Below are positions 1-9,002 of a stretch of 64,000 nucleotides of DNA, in pieces. The notes under the pieces are model-generated. The model saw nothing but the letters and a program-made list of their open reading frames with translations. It did not search any database and was not told where the DNA came from. The stretch comes from Mucilaginibacter aquatilis (GTDB lineage: Bacteria; Bacteroidota; Bacteroidia; Sphingobacteriales; Sphingobacteriaceae), in contig NZ_WQLA01000002.1 in the NCBI RefSeq assembly GCF_009755275.1, positions 496,001 through 560,000 on the forward strand, written 5' to 3'. The first letter of the stretch is position 1. Each line of letters opens with the position of its first letter. Made by a program: the position numbers and the translations under genes.

Positions 1-1
1 G

Positions 2-106
2 CGCAATGTGCTTGATGCCGAACTTGAACTGGCTCATACTAAAAAGAACATCTTTTTTGGAGCCATTAACTTATACCGTTCTGTAGGAGGCGGTTGGAAA
101 CGTTAA
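2..106 (+). CDS. Outer membrane efflux protein (TolC/NodT family), C-terminal fragment
   Basis: Only the last 34 codons lie in the window; the frame is open from the window edge and stops with TAA at 104-106. The end reads LYRSVGGGWKR, the usual end of NodT/CusC-type outer-membrane channel lipoproteins of RND efflux systems, where a Gly-Gly-Gly-Trp signature closes the second periplasmic helical repeat. A strong terminator follows directly, so this gene ends its own operon and is separate from the metal-efflux operon downstream. The body of the gene is outside the window, so the substrate cannot be judged. Confidence 0.7.
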   Translation, partial: RNVLDAELELAHTKKNIFFGAINLYRSVGGGWKR

Positions 107-141
107 GTTTCTGTGTTTAGTTTTTTCCTGCAACCCTGCTT

Positions 142-175
142 AGCCCTGGCACTTTTGTGCCGGGGCTTTTTTATT
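142..175 (+). terminator. Rho-independent terminator after the efflux protein fragment
   Basis: A 10-bp stem (142-151 with 158-167, one G-T pair) with a 6-base loop is followed by a run of T. It lies 36 bases after the stop codon at 106 and isolates that operon from the response regulator at 253. Confidence 0.85.
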
Positions 176-200
176 CGCATCATTGAAGCGGTGTAAGCCA

Positions 201-232
201 TTTAAAACAATTAGGCTATTTATGTATGTTTG
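201..232 (+). promoter_or_regulatory. Putative Bacteroidota promoter for the response regulator
   Basis: TATGTTTG at 225-232 fits the -7 consensus TAnnTTTG. Twenty bases upstream is TTTA (201-204), one base off the -33 TTTG. The start codon at 253 is 20 bases further on. The call is by consensus only. Confidence 0.5.
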
Positions 233-252
233 CTTTAAAACAAGTATAGGCC

Positions 253-936
253 ATGGCTAAAATTTTACTGGTTGAAGACGAAGACAAGGTGTCCTCTTTT
301 ATAAAAAAAGGGTTAGAGGAACACCATTACCAGGTTGATGTGGCCAAAGACGGTATTGCCGGTTTAACCAACGTTTTGCAAGATAGTTATGACCTGATTA
401 TACTTGATGTAATGCTTCCGCTTATAAACGGTATTGACCTTTGTAAGCAAATTCGTCAAAAGCAAAGCCAGGTACCCATATTGATGTTAAGTGCCTTAGG
501 TACCATTGATGATAAGGTAACCGGTTTGCATGCAGGTGCCGATGATTATTTAATTAAACCTTTCCATTTTAACGAACTGCTTGCCCGTATTGAGGCTTTA
601 TTACGCCGGCGCAACATGGCCGAAACCACCACGCACGTGTTAACATTTGCCGATTTAAAGCTTGATACCTGGGACAAAACTGCCGAACGTGCCGGTAAGA
701 AAATAACGCTCACCGCAAAAGAATATGCTTTGCTTGAATTATTTATGCGCAACCCCGGTAAGCTGCTTTCGCGCGAGTTTATGCTGGAAAAAGTTTGGGG
801 GCTTAACTTTGATACCGGCACCAACATGGTTGATGTATATGTTAATTATCTGCGCAATAAAGTACAAAAGGGTTTTGATAATAAGTTAATTCATACTGTT
901 ATAGGTATGGGCTATATTATGAAGGTTCAGCAATAG
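253..936 (+). CDS. OmpR/PhoB-family response regulator (metal-responsive type)
   Basis: A 227-residue two-domain regulator. The receiver domain covers about residues 1-120, with the acidic pair E8/D9, phospho-acceptor D52 (in ILDVMLP), S80 and K102 (in IKPF). A winged-helix DNA-binding domain covers about 128-225 and ends with the usual GMGYIMK. It is followed after three bases by its sensor kinase and then by a heavy-metal RND operon, as in CusRS and CzcRS. I infer that it activates the efflux genes from 2433, where an array of 11-bp repeats looks like its binding site. The inducing metal cannot be read from the sequence. Confidence 0.93.
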   Translation: MAKILLVEDEDKVSSFIKKGLEEHHYQVDVAKDGIAGLTNVLQDSYDLIILDVMLPLINGIDLCKQIRQKQSQVPILMLSALGTIDDKVTGLHAGADDYLIKPFHFNELLARIEALLRRRNMAETTTHVLTFADLKLDTWDKTAERAGKKITLTAKEYALLELFMRNPGKLLSREFMLEKVWGLNFDTGTNMVDVYVNYLRNKVQKGFDNKLIHTVIGMGYIMKVQQ

Positions 937-939
937 ATA

Positions 940-2307
940 ATGAAAATAAGAACAAGGCTATCTTTATACTTTACCCTCATCAGCTCGGGCACATTACTGC
1001 TGGTATTGCTGGCCTTGTATTTTGCCGTGTTTGGCTTTCTTAAAACAGATTTTAACAAGCGCCTGTCTGACAGGGTAAACGTGGCTGCGCAACTTTATTT
1101 AAAAGCTGACGAAATTGGTGCCGATTCACTGGTTCAGGTTCAGCAAAAGTATCTTGAAAAGCTACCTAACGAAGTTATACGGGTTTATAATGATGGTAAT
1201 AAAGCCGCCTTCGTATCATCAAACGGTATATACTGGCGCAATTCAACCATTGAAGAAGTAAGGCGTAAAGGAGAGATTGAGTACGAAGAAGAAAACAGGC
1301 AGGTTATAGGTCGTTACTTTCATGATAACCAAGGCAATTTTGTGATTCTGGCTTCTGCCGTTGACCGTAACTTTAACCCTAGGGTAACTATGCTGGCACG
1401 CATAACCCTTATTCTTTTTTTAGGTTTCAGTGCCATTTTATTCTTTGCAGGTCAGTGGTTTGCCAGTAAATCGCTGGCTCCCATACAACGTATTATAGGC
1501 GAAATACGGCACATAAGGTCAAGTAATCTGCACCTGCGTATTGCCGGTGTTAAAAATAACGATGAAATAGCCGAACTAATAAGCAACTTCAATAACCTGC
1601 TCGAACGTTTGGAGAATGCTTTTGAGTTGCAACGCAGTTTTGTGTCCAATGCATCGCACGAGTTGCGTACCCCGCTAACCAGTATTATGGGCGAGGCCGA
1701 CGTAGCACTTGAAAAGGCACGTAGTCCGCAGGAGTATAATCGCGTACTGCAATCCATATCCAATGATGCCATGCACTTGCAAGCCACAATTACCAGCTTA
1801 ATGGAACTTGCCCAGGTTGATTTCAATTATACTCAAACGGTATTGCAGCCGGTACGCATGGATGAGCTGATGTGGGAGCTTAACGAGTATTGGATTGAAA
1901 AGAAGGGAACTGATAAACTCATTTTGCAGTTTAAAGAATTTCCTGAAGATGAGAATGCACTGGTCATCATGGCAAATAAATCATTACTTGCCATAGCACT
2001 CAATAACATTATTGATAACGCATTTAAGTATTCGAAAGATGCAGCAGTAAATGTAACTTTTGATGCACGCCAGGATACCATCCAAATTGAAATTACTGAT
2101 AAAGGCACCGGTATAAAAGCCGAAGATATTGACCAGATTTTTAAATCATTCTACCGTGCCGAGGGTACCCGTAACCATGTACAGGGTAGTGGGATAGGCC
2201 TGTACATAGCAGGTAAAATTATACAGCTTTGCAATGGTACAATCAAAGTTGTATCTGATGGTTCATCCGGAAGTTCATTTATTTTAACCTTTATTAAAAG
2301 TAGGTGA
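940..2307 (+). CDS. Sensor histidine kinase, partner of the upstream response regulator
   Basis: A 455-residue membrane kinase. The first transmembrane helix is at about residues 9-34, then a periplasmic sensor loop of about 115 residues, a second helix at about 150-172, a HAMP linker, the H-box with phospho-accepting H240 (ASHELRTPLT), and a HATPase domain with N-box (NNIIDNAFKYS), G1 (DKGTGI) and G2 (GSGIGLYIA). The start is three bases after the regulator's stop, so the two are co-transcribed. The periplasmic loop has no obvious His/Met-rich metal site, so the signal is uncertain. By family it should phosphorylate the 253-936 product. Confidence 0.93.
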   Translation: MKIRTRLSLYFTLISSGTLLLVLLALYFAVFGFLKTDFNKRLSDRVNVAAQLYLKADEIGADSLVQVQQKYLEKLPNEVIRVYNDGNKAAFVSSNGIYWRNSTIEEVRRKGEIEYEEENRQVIGRYFHDNQGNFVILASAVDRNFNPRVTMLARITLILFLGFSAILFFAGQWFASKSLAPIQRIIGEIRHIRSSNLHLRIAGVKNNDEIAELISNFNNLLERLENAFELQRSFVSNASHELRTPLTSIMGEADVALEKARSPQEYNRVLQSISNDAMHLQATITSLMELAQVDFNYTQTVLQPVRMDELMWELNEYWIEKKGTDKLILQFKEFPEDENALVIMANKSLLAIALNNIIDNAFKYSKDAAVNVTFDARQDTIQIEITDKGTGIKAEDIDQIFKSFYRAEGTRNHVQGSGIGLYIAGKIIQLCNGTIKVVSDGSSGSSFILTFIKSR

Positions 2308-2352
2308 TCGGTTGCGGGTGGCTACATTCAATATATAATCCTGCTTTTGCTT

Positions 2353-2391
2353 TCTAATGTCATTCTAATGCACGTTTAATGCACGTCTAAT
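2353..2391 (+). promoter_or_regulatory. Four 11-bp-spaced direct repeats, putative response-regulator operator
   Basis: TCTAAT at 2353-2358, 2364-2369 and 2386-2391, with TTTAAT at 2375-2380, are spaced by exactly 11 bases, one helical turn. Tandem 11-bp repeats are the usual binding pattern of OmpR/PhoB regulators. The array ends 11 bases before a -7 box and fills the place where a -33 element would be, which suggests class II activation. Confidence 0.65.
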
Positions 2392-2401
2392 TCAGCCACA
2401 A

Positions 2402-2409
2402 TAGTTTTG
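2402..2409 (+). promoter_or_regulatory. -7 box of the metal efflux operon
   Basis: TAGTTTTG matches TAnnTTTG exactly. No TTTG lies 19-21 bases upstream; the repeat array sits there instead, so the promoter is probably activator-dependent. The channel gene starts at 2433. Confidence 0.55.
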
Positions 2410-2432
2410 AATTATCAACAGTTCAAAACAAC

Positions 2433-3707
2433 ATGTTCAATATATCAAAAGGAGTAAAGCTCCTGTTTATACCACTCATTACCTTTTTTGCCGGGCATGC
2501 TAATGCTCAAACCGATAGCCTTCGGTTAAGCTTTAAAGATGCCGAAAAGCTGTTTCTTCAAAATAACCTGAGCCTGCTTGCTCAAAAATACAATGTTGAT
2601 GCTGCGCAGGCATTAGTACAACAGGCCCGTTTGTGGGATAACCCTGTTTTGTCAACTGATCAGAATGTGGTAGACAATTCAGGTAAGTTTTTTGATCACC
2701 GCAATGGCAGCGGGCAGGTATTTGTTCAATTAACCCAGCTTATACAAACTGCGGGGAAACGTGGAAAGCAAATTAAAGTGGCCGAAGACGGTACCAGAAT
2801 TCAACAGGCTGCATTTGATGATTTGCTGCGTAACCTGCGTTACAACTTACAGCTTGATTTTGCTGAAGCAGCCAATTTGATAGCGCAACGCAAGGTTTAC
2901 GCAACCGAAATTAAATCCGCCACAGGTTTGGTTAACGCAACAGATAAAGCTTACCAGGCTGGAAATACATCGCTTAAAGACTTGGTAAGGCTAAAAGCTT
3001 TACTTTTTAACCTTCAGAATGAACTGGTTGACAATGAGCGCCAGTTAAATGATTTGCAGGCCGAGCTGAAAACCTTACTAGGTGTAAAAGAAGATCAGGC
3101 CATTCTACCTTTGATAAGCCCTCCGCATGAGAGTACTACACTTAATCCTGTTGCACTTGCCGAGCAAGCCAAAACATCACGTGCTGATTATTTGGTAAAC
3201 CAATACACGTTAGATCAAAATAACAGCAACCTAAAGTTGCAGCAAGCTCTTGCAAAACCCGATATAACTATAGGAACCAGTTTTGACCAAAACAGTAGCT
3301 ATACGCGCAATGTAATTGGGCTGCAAATAAGTGCCCCGCTGCCATTCTTCAATCGTAATCAGGGCAATATCAAGTCGGCTAAACTGGCTGCCCAAAGCCA
3401 GGAATTTGTTGTTAAAAACAGCGAATTGCAGGTGAAAAATGAGGTTTACAACGCCGTGCAGCAGTATAACCTTAGCCAGCAGCTTTTAGGAAAAACCGAA
3501 AGTGATTTTTATGACAAATACGATCAGATTTTTGCTGCCATGATGAAAAGCTTTCAGCAACGTCAAATCAGTCTGCCTGAATTTATAGACTTTTTTGACT
3601 CTTATAAAGAGACTAAAATTAAGATCCTTCAACTACAAATGAACTTACAAAGATCAATAGCTGATTTAAATTATGCAGTAGGTTCTACAGTAATAGCAGC
3701 ACAATAA
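2433..3707 (+). CDS. TolC-family outer-membrane channel of a metal efflux system (CusC/CzcC-like)
   Basis: A 424-residue exported protein. The N-terminus carries a signal peptide (hydrophobic core about residues 8-22, likely cut after AHANA at about 25). The mature part has the two long helical OEP repeats typical of TolC-like trimers, rich in Gln, Asn and Leu. It would form the outer-membrane duct of the tripartite pump with the adaptor (3761) and RND pump (4929). It is the first gene after the repeat array and -7 box. It has no lipobox, unlike NodT-type CusC, and so is closer to the CzcC type common in Bacteroidota. Confidence 0.88.
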   Translation: MFNISKGVKLLFIPLITFFAGHANAQTDSLRLSFKDAEKLFLQNNLSLLAQKYNVDAAQALVQQARLWDNPVLSTDQNVVDNSGKFFDHRNGSGQVFVQLTQLIQTAGKRGKQIKVAEDGTRIQQAAFDDLLRNLRYNLQLDFAEAANLIAQRKVYATEIKSATGLVNATDKAYQAGNTSLKDLVRLKALLFNLQNELVDNERQLNDLQAELKTLLGVKEDQAILPLISPPHESTTLNPVALAEQAKTSRADYLVNQYTLDQNNSNLKLQQALAKPDITIGTSFDQNSSYTRNVIGLQISAPLPFFNRNQGNIKSAKLAAQSQEFVVKNSELQVKNEVYNAVQQYNLSQQLLGKTESDFYDKYDQIFAAMMKSFQQRQISLPEFIDFFDSYKETKIKILQLQMNLQRSIADLNYAVGSTVIAAQ

Positions 3708-3760
3708 TCATACAATCGGAATCACTTTAAACACCGGTGAAATCCTTAAAACATACAACA

Positions 3761-4858
3761 ATGAACTCAAGAATTATATACGTGGCAATGGCGGCAATCA
3801 CCGTTTTAACCGCTTGCGAAGAAAAGAAAACCGGCACCATGGAGAACAAGCAGGTTTGCATCAGCGATTCACTTGCCCGCATGATTACTATTGATACCGC
3901 CCGCGAATCGGCCATGAAAAACGAGCTGAAGCTTAGCGGAGAGGTGTCATTCGATGAAAACAGCGTGGTAAAAGTATTTCCGTTTGCCAGCGGGCAGGTA
4001 ATGAACGTGAATGTATCATTAGGTGATAAGGTGAATAAAGGCCAAACACTGGCTGTAATTCGCAGCGCCGACGTTGCCGGCAACTATTCTGACCTTACTT
4101 CGGCCAAAGCCGATTTGGCTATCAGTCAGCGTGCTTTACAACAGGCCGAGTACCTTTATAAAAATGGTATATCAAGCGAGCGCGATTATACTGAGGCCAA
4201 AGAGAACTATACCAAAGCTGTTGCGGCCAACCGTAAGGTGCAAGAGCAAATTGCCATTAATGGCGGAGGTAATACCAACGCTGCCGGTACATTGATTGTA
4301 AAGGCCCCACGTAGCGGTTACATTGTTGAAAAGAATATAAGTGCAGGCAATTACATACGTCCGGATAACGGCAGCAGTATGTTTACCATATCAGATATGA
4401 AAGACGTTTGGGTAAATGCCAACGTATTTGAAACTGATATTGCCAAAGTTAAAGTGGGCTACGCAGCGCAGGTTACTACGCTGGCTTATCCTGATAAGCA
4501 ATTCACCGGCAAGGTTGATAATGTTGGTTCGGTGCTTGATCCTGACAGCAAGGTTCTCAACGTACGCATTGTGCTTCCTAACCCCGACAGGTTATTAAAG
4601 CCCGAGATGTTTACTAATGTGCTTGTTACCAATGCCGAAGCTTCACAGGCGGTGTCAATTACAAACGATGCTGTAATTTTTGATAGCGGTAAAAACTATG
4701 TGGTGGTGTATAACAGCAAATGTGATTTGCAGGTGCGTGAGGTTAATGTGATTAAAACGCTTGACAATGTTGCTTATCTGTCATCAGGATTAAAGCCGGG
4801 AGATAAGGTGATCTCCAAAAATCAGTTGTTGCTATACAATGCCTTAACCGAAGAATAG
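3761..4858 (+). CDS. Periplasmic adaptor lipoprotein of RND metal efflux (CusB/CzcB-like, HlyD family)
   Basis: A membrane-fusion protein of 365 residues. I chose the ATG at 3761 over an in-frame GTG at 3737 because it gives a clean lipoprotein signal (hydrophobic stretch, then LTAC with Cys at residue 19). A biotinyl/lipoyl-like half motif (PFASGQVMNVNVSLGDKVNKGQ) is followed by a coiled-coil hairpin (about 105-150), the second lipoyl half (VKAPRSGYIVEKNISAGNYI) and beta-barrel and membrane-proximal domains. It would link the pump to the outer-membrane channel. It lies 53 bases after the channel gene and 70 before the pump gene, so one operon. Confidence 0.9.
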   Translation: MNSRIIYVAMAAITVLTACEEKKTGTMENKQVCISDSLARMITIDTARESAMKNELKLSGEVSFDENSVVKVFPFASGQVMNVNVSLGDKVNKGQTLAVIRSADVAGNYSDLTSAKADLAISQRALQQAEYLYKNGISSERDYTEAKENYTKAVAANRKVQEQIAINGGGNTNAAGTLIVKAPRSGYIVEKNISAGNYIRPDNGSSMFTISDMKDVWVNANVFETDIAKVKVGYAAQVTTLAYPDKQFTGKVDNVGSVLDPDSKVLNVRIVLPNPDRLLKPEMFTNVLVTNAEASQAVSITNDAVIFDSGKNYVVVYNSKCDLQVREVNVIKTLDNVAYLSSGLKPGDKVISKNQLLLYNALTEE

Positions 4859-4928
4859 TCCGGCATTTACCCTTTCCCTTTTTATTAATTGGCAGGCAAC
4901 TTCAGTTTGCCGGTAATCAACATACACA

Positions 4929-7900
4929 ATGAATAAGCTCATCAAAAATATTATATACTTCTCGTTACGTCACCGCGCCATGGTGTTTTTTATGACCGGC
5001 GTGTTGGCTATACTTGGTGTTTGGAGCTATACAAATACCCCAATCGAGACTTTTCCTGATGTTACCAACACACAGATCATTATTATAGCGCAGTGGCCTG
5101 GTCACAGTGCCGAGGAAATGGAAAAGCTGGTTACCATACCCATGGAAACCGTGCTTAATTCCGTTCAAAAGAAATCAAACCTGCGCACCACATCATCTTT
5201 TGGCTTATCATATGTGCGCATCATATTTGATGACGATGTAGATGATTCATTTGCCCGCCAGCAGGTAATGAGCCGCATTATGAATGCGGAGTTACCTGAT
5301 GGGGTAAAACCTGAAATTGAACCGCCGTATGGCCCAACAGGTGAAATTTTTCGCTACACGCTTAAGAGCCGTACAAAATCATTACATGAACTTACTGCCA
5401 TACAAGACTGGGTTTTAGACCGCCAATTTAAAGCTATACCCGGCGTTGCCGACGTAAACAGCTTTGGTGGCGAAGAAAAAACGTACGAAGTAAGCGTTAA
5501 CCCGCTGTTGCTTCGCAAATACGGGCTTACATCTTTAGATGTTTACACCGCCGTAAACCGCAGTAATATAAATGTGGGTGGTGACATTATTGAAAAGAAT
5601 GACCAGGCCTTTGTTGTACGCGGTATTGGTCTCATTAACAACATTGGCGAGATAGAAAATATCATCATTAAAAACGTAAACAATGTTCCTATACTGGTTA
5701 AAAACGTTGCCGATATTAAAGAGGGTGGCTTGCCGCGTTTAGGTCAGGTTGGCAGGGATAAAAAGGATGACGTTATTGAAGGTATTGTGGTGATGCGTAA
5801 AGGCGAGAATCCTGCCGATGTGTTGGAAAGAATTCGTGATAAGGTTACAGACATGAATGAAAACGTACTGCCTAAAGACGTTAAAATTTCCACTTTTTAT
5901 GATCGTACCAACCTTATTGAGTTTTGTACCGAAACCGTAATACACAACCTGGTTGAGGGTATTGTATTGGTAACCGTAATTGTGTTTTTGTTTATGGCCG
6001 ATTGGCGCACCACACTTACTGTTGCCATTATAATTCCGCTGGCATTACTGTTTGCCTTTATTTGCCTGCGGTTAAAAGGTATGACGGCCAACCTGCTTTC
6101 AATGGGTGCTGTTGATTTCGGTATTATTATAGACGGGGCCGTGGTAATGGTTGAAGGCATATTTGTAGCGCTCGACCACAAAGCGCATGAAGTTGGTATG
6201 CAGCGCTTCAACAAATTGGCAAAGCTTGGTTTGTTTAAAAATGTAGGTGCCGAAATGGGAAAGGCTATCTTCTTTTCTAAATTAATTATCCTTACCTGTT
6301 TGGTGCCAATTTTTGCCTTCCAAAAGGTTGAAGGTAAAATGTTTTCGCCGCTGGCTTATACATTAGGTTTTGCATTATTAGGAGCACTCATATTTACGCT
6401 TACATTGGTGCCTGCACTATCAAGCATATTGTTGCGTAAAAATGTAAAGGAAAAGCATAATCCGGTAGTTAACTTTTTTGAAAACGGAGTTAGGCGCATG
6501 TTTAGCTTTACCTTCCGTAATCAAAAGCTTAGTCTGATTGTATCGGTGGTTTTCATGGCATTAACTTTTGCATCGGCCAAGCTTTTGGGTACTGAATTTT
6601 TGCCACAGCTAAATGAGGGAGCTCTTTGGGTTACTGCACAATTACCTATGAGTACCTCAATTGAAAGCTCAGTTAACCTTACCAACAAAATGCGCGATAT
6701 ACTGATGCAGTTTCCTGAGGTTAAGCAAACGCTGTCGCAGGTGGGCCGTACCAATGATGGTACCGACCCTAAGGGCTTTTTCAACGTACAAATACAGGTT
6801 GACCTGTTGCCTAAAAAGCAATGGAAGCGTCACATTACCCAGGAAGAGCTCATTGCGCAGATGGATAAAAAGCTGAGCCAGTTTCCGGGTATTATCTACA
6901 ATTACTCACAGCCTATTATTGATAACGTGGCCGAAGCTGTTGCAGGTGTACCGGCATCAATGGCGGTGAAAATATTCGGGCCCGATTTTGAAGTGCTCGA
7001 CCATAAGGCCAACGAGGTAATGGGCGTGCTTAAGCATATCAAAGGTGTTGAAGATTTGGGTGTATTGCGAAACTTAGGCCAGCCGGAGTTCAGGATTGAA
7101 CTTGACCAAAAGAAAATGGCCCGCTATGGCGTGGCAACTGCCGATGCCAACTCGGTTATTGAAATGGCTATAGGAGGGAAGGCGGCGTCAGAACTTTATG
7201 AAGGAGAACGCAAGTTTGATATACGCATACGCTATCAAAAGGAGTTTCGTGATGCGCAGGCCAAAATTGAAAACCTGATGGTGCCTACATTGAACGGATC
7301 GCAGATAGCAATTAAAGAAATTTCAAAAATTAAGCAAATTACAGGCCCGGCGTTTATATTCCGTGATAATAACAGCCGTTATATCGCTGTTAAATTCTCA
7401 GTTCGTGGCCGCGATTTGGGCAGCACCATTGACGAAGCACAGCATAAGGTAGGTAAAGTAGTAAAGCTTGACCATGGCTACAGCTTTACCTGGAACGGCG
7501 AATTTGAAAATCAAATTCGTGCGTCAAAAACCTTGTCACAGGTTGTTCCTATCTGTTTGGTGGTGATATTCCTCATCCTATTTAGCATGTTTGGTAATGC
7601 TAAAGATGCCATATTGGTTATCCTTAATGTTCCGTTTGCCTTAATAGGGGGTATACTTGCACTGCACATTACGGGTATCAATTTCAGTATATCAGCCGGT
7701 ATAGGTTTTATTGCCTTGTTTGGGGTGTGTATACAAAATGGTGTGATACTAATATCGGTGTTCCGCAAGAACATTGAAGAGGGCATGCACCTTGATGATG
7801 CTATCCTTAAAGGCGTAATATCAAGGGTAAGGCCGGTAGTAATGACGGCATTAATGGCTGCTATAGGTTTGATGCCGGCAGCAATATCAACCGGTATTGG

Positions 7901-8066
7901 TTCTGAAACGCAAAAGCCTTTAGCCATCGTAGTTATAGGCGGTTTAGTTACCTCTACTATTCTTACTTTATTGATTTTGCCAATCATATATGCAATGGTG
8001 TATAAACTTATACACCGTCGCGAAAACCGCAAGCTGCTTAAAAAGCTTGGGGCCATAAGTTCTTAG
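4929..8066 (+). CDS. Heavy-metal efflux RND pump (CusA/CzcA family)
   Basis: A 1045-residue inner-membrane proton/metal antiporter, full length for the HME-RND family. The N-terminal helix is followed by the porter motif around PIETFPDVTN, and the 12-helix duplicated architecture is present. The transmembrane-4 charged triad of HME pumps is intact: D396, D402 and E409 in DFGIIIDGAVVMVE, equivalent to D402/D408/E415 of CzcA. The C-terminal half has a second SSD-like helix set. It expels monovalent (Cu/Ag) or divalent (Zn/Co/Cd/Ni) cations; the sequence does not decide which. It is the last gene of the operon, with a terminator at 8105. Confidence 0.94.
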   Translation: MNKLIKNIIYFSLRHRAMVFFMTGVLAILGVWSYTNTPIETFPDVTNTQIIIIAQWPGHSAEEMEKLVTIPMETVLNSVQKKSNLRTTSSFGLSYVRIIFDDDVDDSFARQQVMSRIMNAELPDGVKPEIEPPYGPTGEIFRYTLKSRTKSLHELTAIQDWVLDRQFKAIPGVADVNSFGGEEKTYEVSVNPLLLRKYGLTSLDVYTAVNRSNINVGGDIIEKNDQAFVVRGIGLINNIGEIENIIIKNVNNVPILVKNVADIKEGGLPRLGQVGRDKKDDVIEGIVVMRKGENPADVLERIRDKVTDMNENVLPKDVKISTFYDRTNLIEFCTETVIHNLVEGIVLVTVIVFLFMADWRTTLTVAIIIPLALLFAFICLRLKGMTANLLSMGAVDFGIIIDGAVVMVEGIFVALDHKAHEVGMQRFNKLAKLGLFKNVGAEMGKAIFFSKLIILTCLVPIFAFQKVEGKMFSPLAYTLGFALLGALIFTLTLVPALSSILLRKNVKEKHNPVVNFFENGVRRMFSFTFRNQKLSLIVSVVFMALTFASAKLLGTEFLPQLNEGALWVTAQLPMSTSIESSVNLTNKMRDILMQFPEVKQTLSQVGRTNDGTDPKGFFNVQIQVDLLPKKQWKRHITQEELIAQMDKKLSQFPGIIYNYSQPIIDNVAEAVAGVPASMAVKIFGPDFEVLDHKANEVMGVLKHIKGVEDLGVLRNLGQPEFRIELDQKKMARYGVATADANSVIEMAIGGKAASELYEGERKFDIRIRYQKEFRDAQAKIENLMVPTLNGSQIAIKEISKIKQITGPAFIFRDNNSRYIAVKFSVRGRDLGSTIDEAQHKVGKVVKLDHGYSFTWNGEFENQIRASKTLSQVVPICLVVIFLILFSMFGNAKDAILVILNVPFALIGGILALHITGINFSISAGIGFIALFGVCIQNGVILISVFRKNIEEGMHLDDAILKGVISRVRPVVMTALMAAIGLMPAAISTGIGSETQKPLAIVVIGGLVTSTILTLLILPIIYAMVYKLIHRRENRKLLKKLGAISS

Positions 8067-8104
8067 CCGTGTGGTAACGGTTGAGGTTGAGTGTGTTTGT
8101 TGAG

Positions 8105-8136
8105 ACGCAGCCCGGGCGAGCCGGACTGCGTTTTTC
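8105..8136 (+). terminator. Terminator of the metal efflux operon
   Basis: The stem ACGCAG/CTGCGT (8105-8110 with 8126-8131) has an inner CCGG/CCGG pairing and is followed by T5 and a T-rich tract. Confidence 0.8.
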
Positions 8137-8187
8137 TTTTTAAGCTATATGATAAATAAAAGTTATTTTGGCTTAACAGAAAAAAAC

Positions 8188-8994
8188 ATGCGTATACTGC
8201 CGTTATTAATTTCAGCTGTTATTGTAGCATCCTTCACCGGCTGCAGGCCCAAGATCAAACAAGAACCCGTAAAAAAGGTGGCACAACCTGATTTTGTGGC
8301 TAAACATAGCGAGAGAGATACTGTAACGAAAGAGCTTCCGGATGATGCGCAGGCCAAGTTTAAATTATTAACAACGGGTACTTTTCATCATGATGAGATT
8401 ACCGCCGGTTTAGAAGTTTTAACATGGTATGGGCTTTTTAAAAGTAAACACGGAAGGTATTTTATCTCTCCGGCGCGAATTAAAGTAAAACAGGTAAAGG
8501 ATGATATAGTTGATGATGGCGCAGCTAAAACAGGCTGGGAGGTAACCACTGATGTTCAGGATACCTGTTTCTTCCTGTTATCGGGCTACACGCTGTCAAC
8601 CCACACGGTTGAACGATTGCTGCCCACAGCGGGAGAGATAACGCCGGGACAAGTACAAAAGTATCAATACAATGATGTTGATTATATGCTTGCCGCAACC
8701 GGTAAAAAGGCTTTAAAAGTAAATGCAGTATATCCATTTACTAATTACCGGCTACATTGCTCTGTAGAAAAAAACGGAATAAGCTATAATGACGTGTTAG
8801 TTGCACATAGTAAGCCCGACTACGGTTGTACAGTTTTATTTATAGGCGACGTTGACGGTGATTCCGTTCCCGACTTGTTGTTAGATACATCTGGCAGCGA
8901 GAATACCATGTCAACCACGCTATACCTGTCAAAACCGGCTGAGAAAGGTAAGCTATTCAAGCACGCCGGCACGCATACTATCACTGGTTGTTAG
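8188..8994 (+). CDS. Predicted lipoprotein of unknown function with a DxDxD calcium-type loop
   Basis: From the ATG at 8188 (an in-frame ATG at 8149 would put 13 extra residues before the signal) the 268-residue product starts with a lipoprotein signal; lipobox FTGC, Cys19. I recognise no catalytic domain. Near the C-terminus (about residues 229-241) is a loop reading GDVDGDSVPDLLLD, the DxDxDG pattern of FG-GAP/dockerin-like calcium sites. The mature protein is probably periplasmic or surface-attached. The gene follows the terminator of the metal operon, so a metal-related role is not indicated. It converges with the next gene, with only 8 bases between. Confidence 0.75.
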   Translation: MRILPLLISAVIVASFTGCRPKIKQEPVKKVAQPDFVAKHSERDTVTKELPDDAQAKFKLLTTGTFHHDEITAGLEVLTWYGLFKSKHGRYFISPARIKVKQVKDDIVDDGAAKTGWEVTTDVQDTCFFLLSGYTLSTHTVERLLPTAGEITPGQVQKYQYNDVDYMLAATGKKALKVNAVYPFTNYRLHCSVEKNGISYNDVLVAHSKPDYGCTVLFIGDVDGDSVPDLLLDTSGSENTMSTTLYLSKPAEKGKLFKHAGTHTITGC

Positions 8995-9002
8995 GTGCGG
9001 CG

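Noticed and set aside
3737-3760. An in-frame GTG start for the adaptor lipoprotein
   Set aside because: It would place eight polar residues before a complete lipoprotein signal that starts at the ATG at 3761.
7511-8056. A 181-residue minus frame inside the RND pump gene
   Set aside because: Antisense to a conserved pump region; its sequence is that of a shadow frame.
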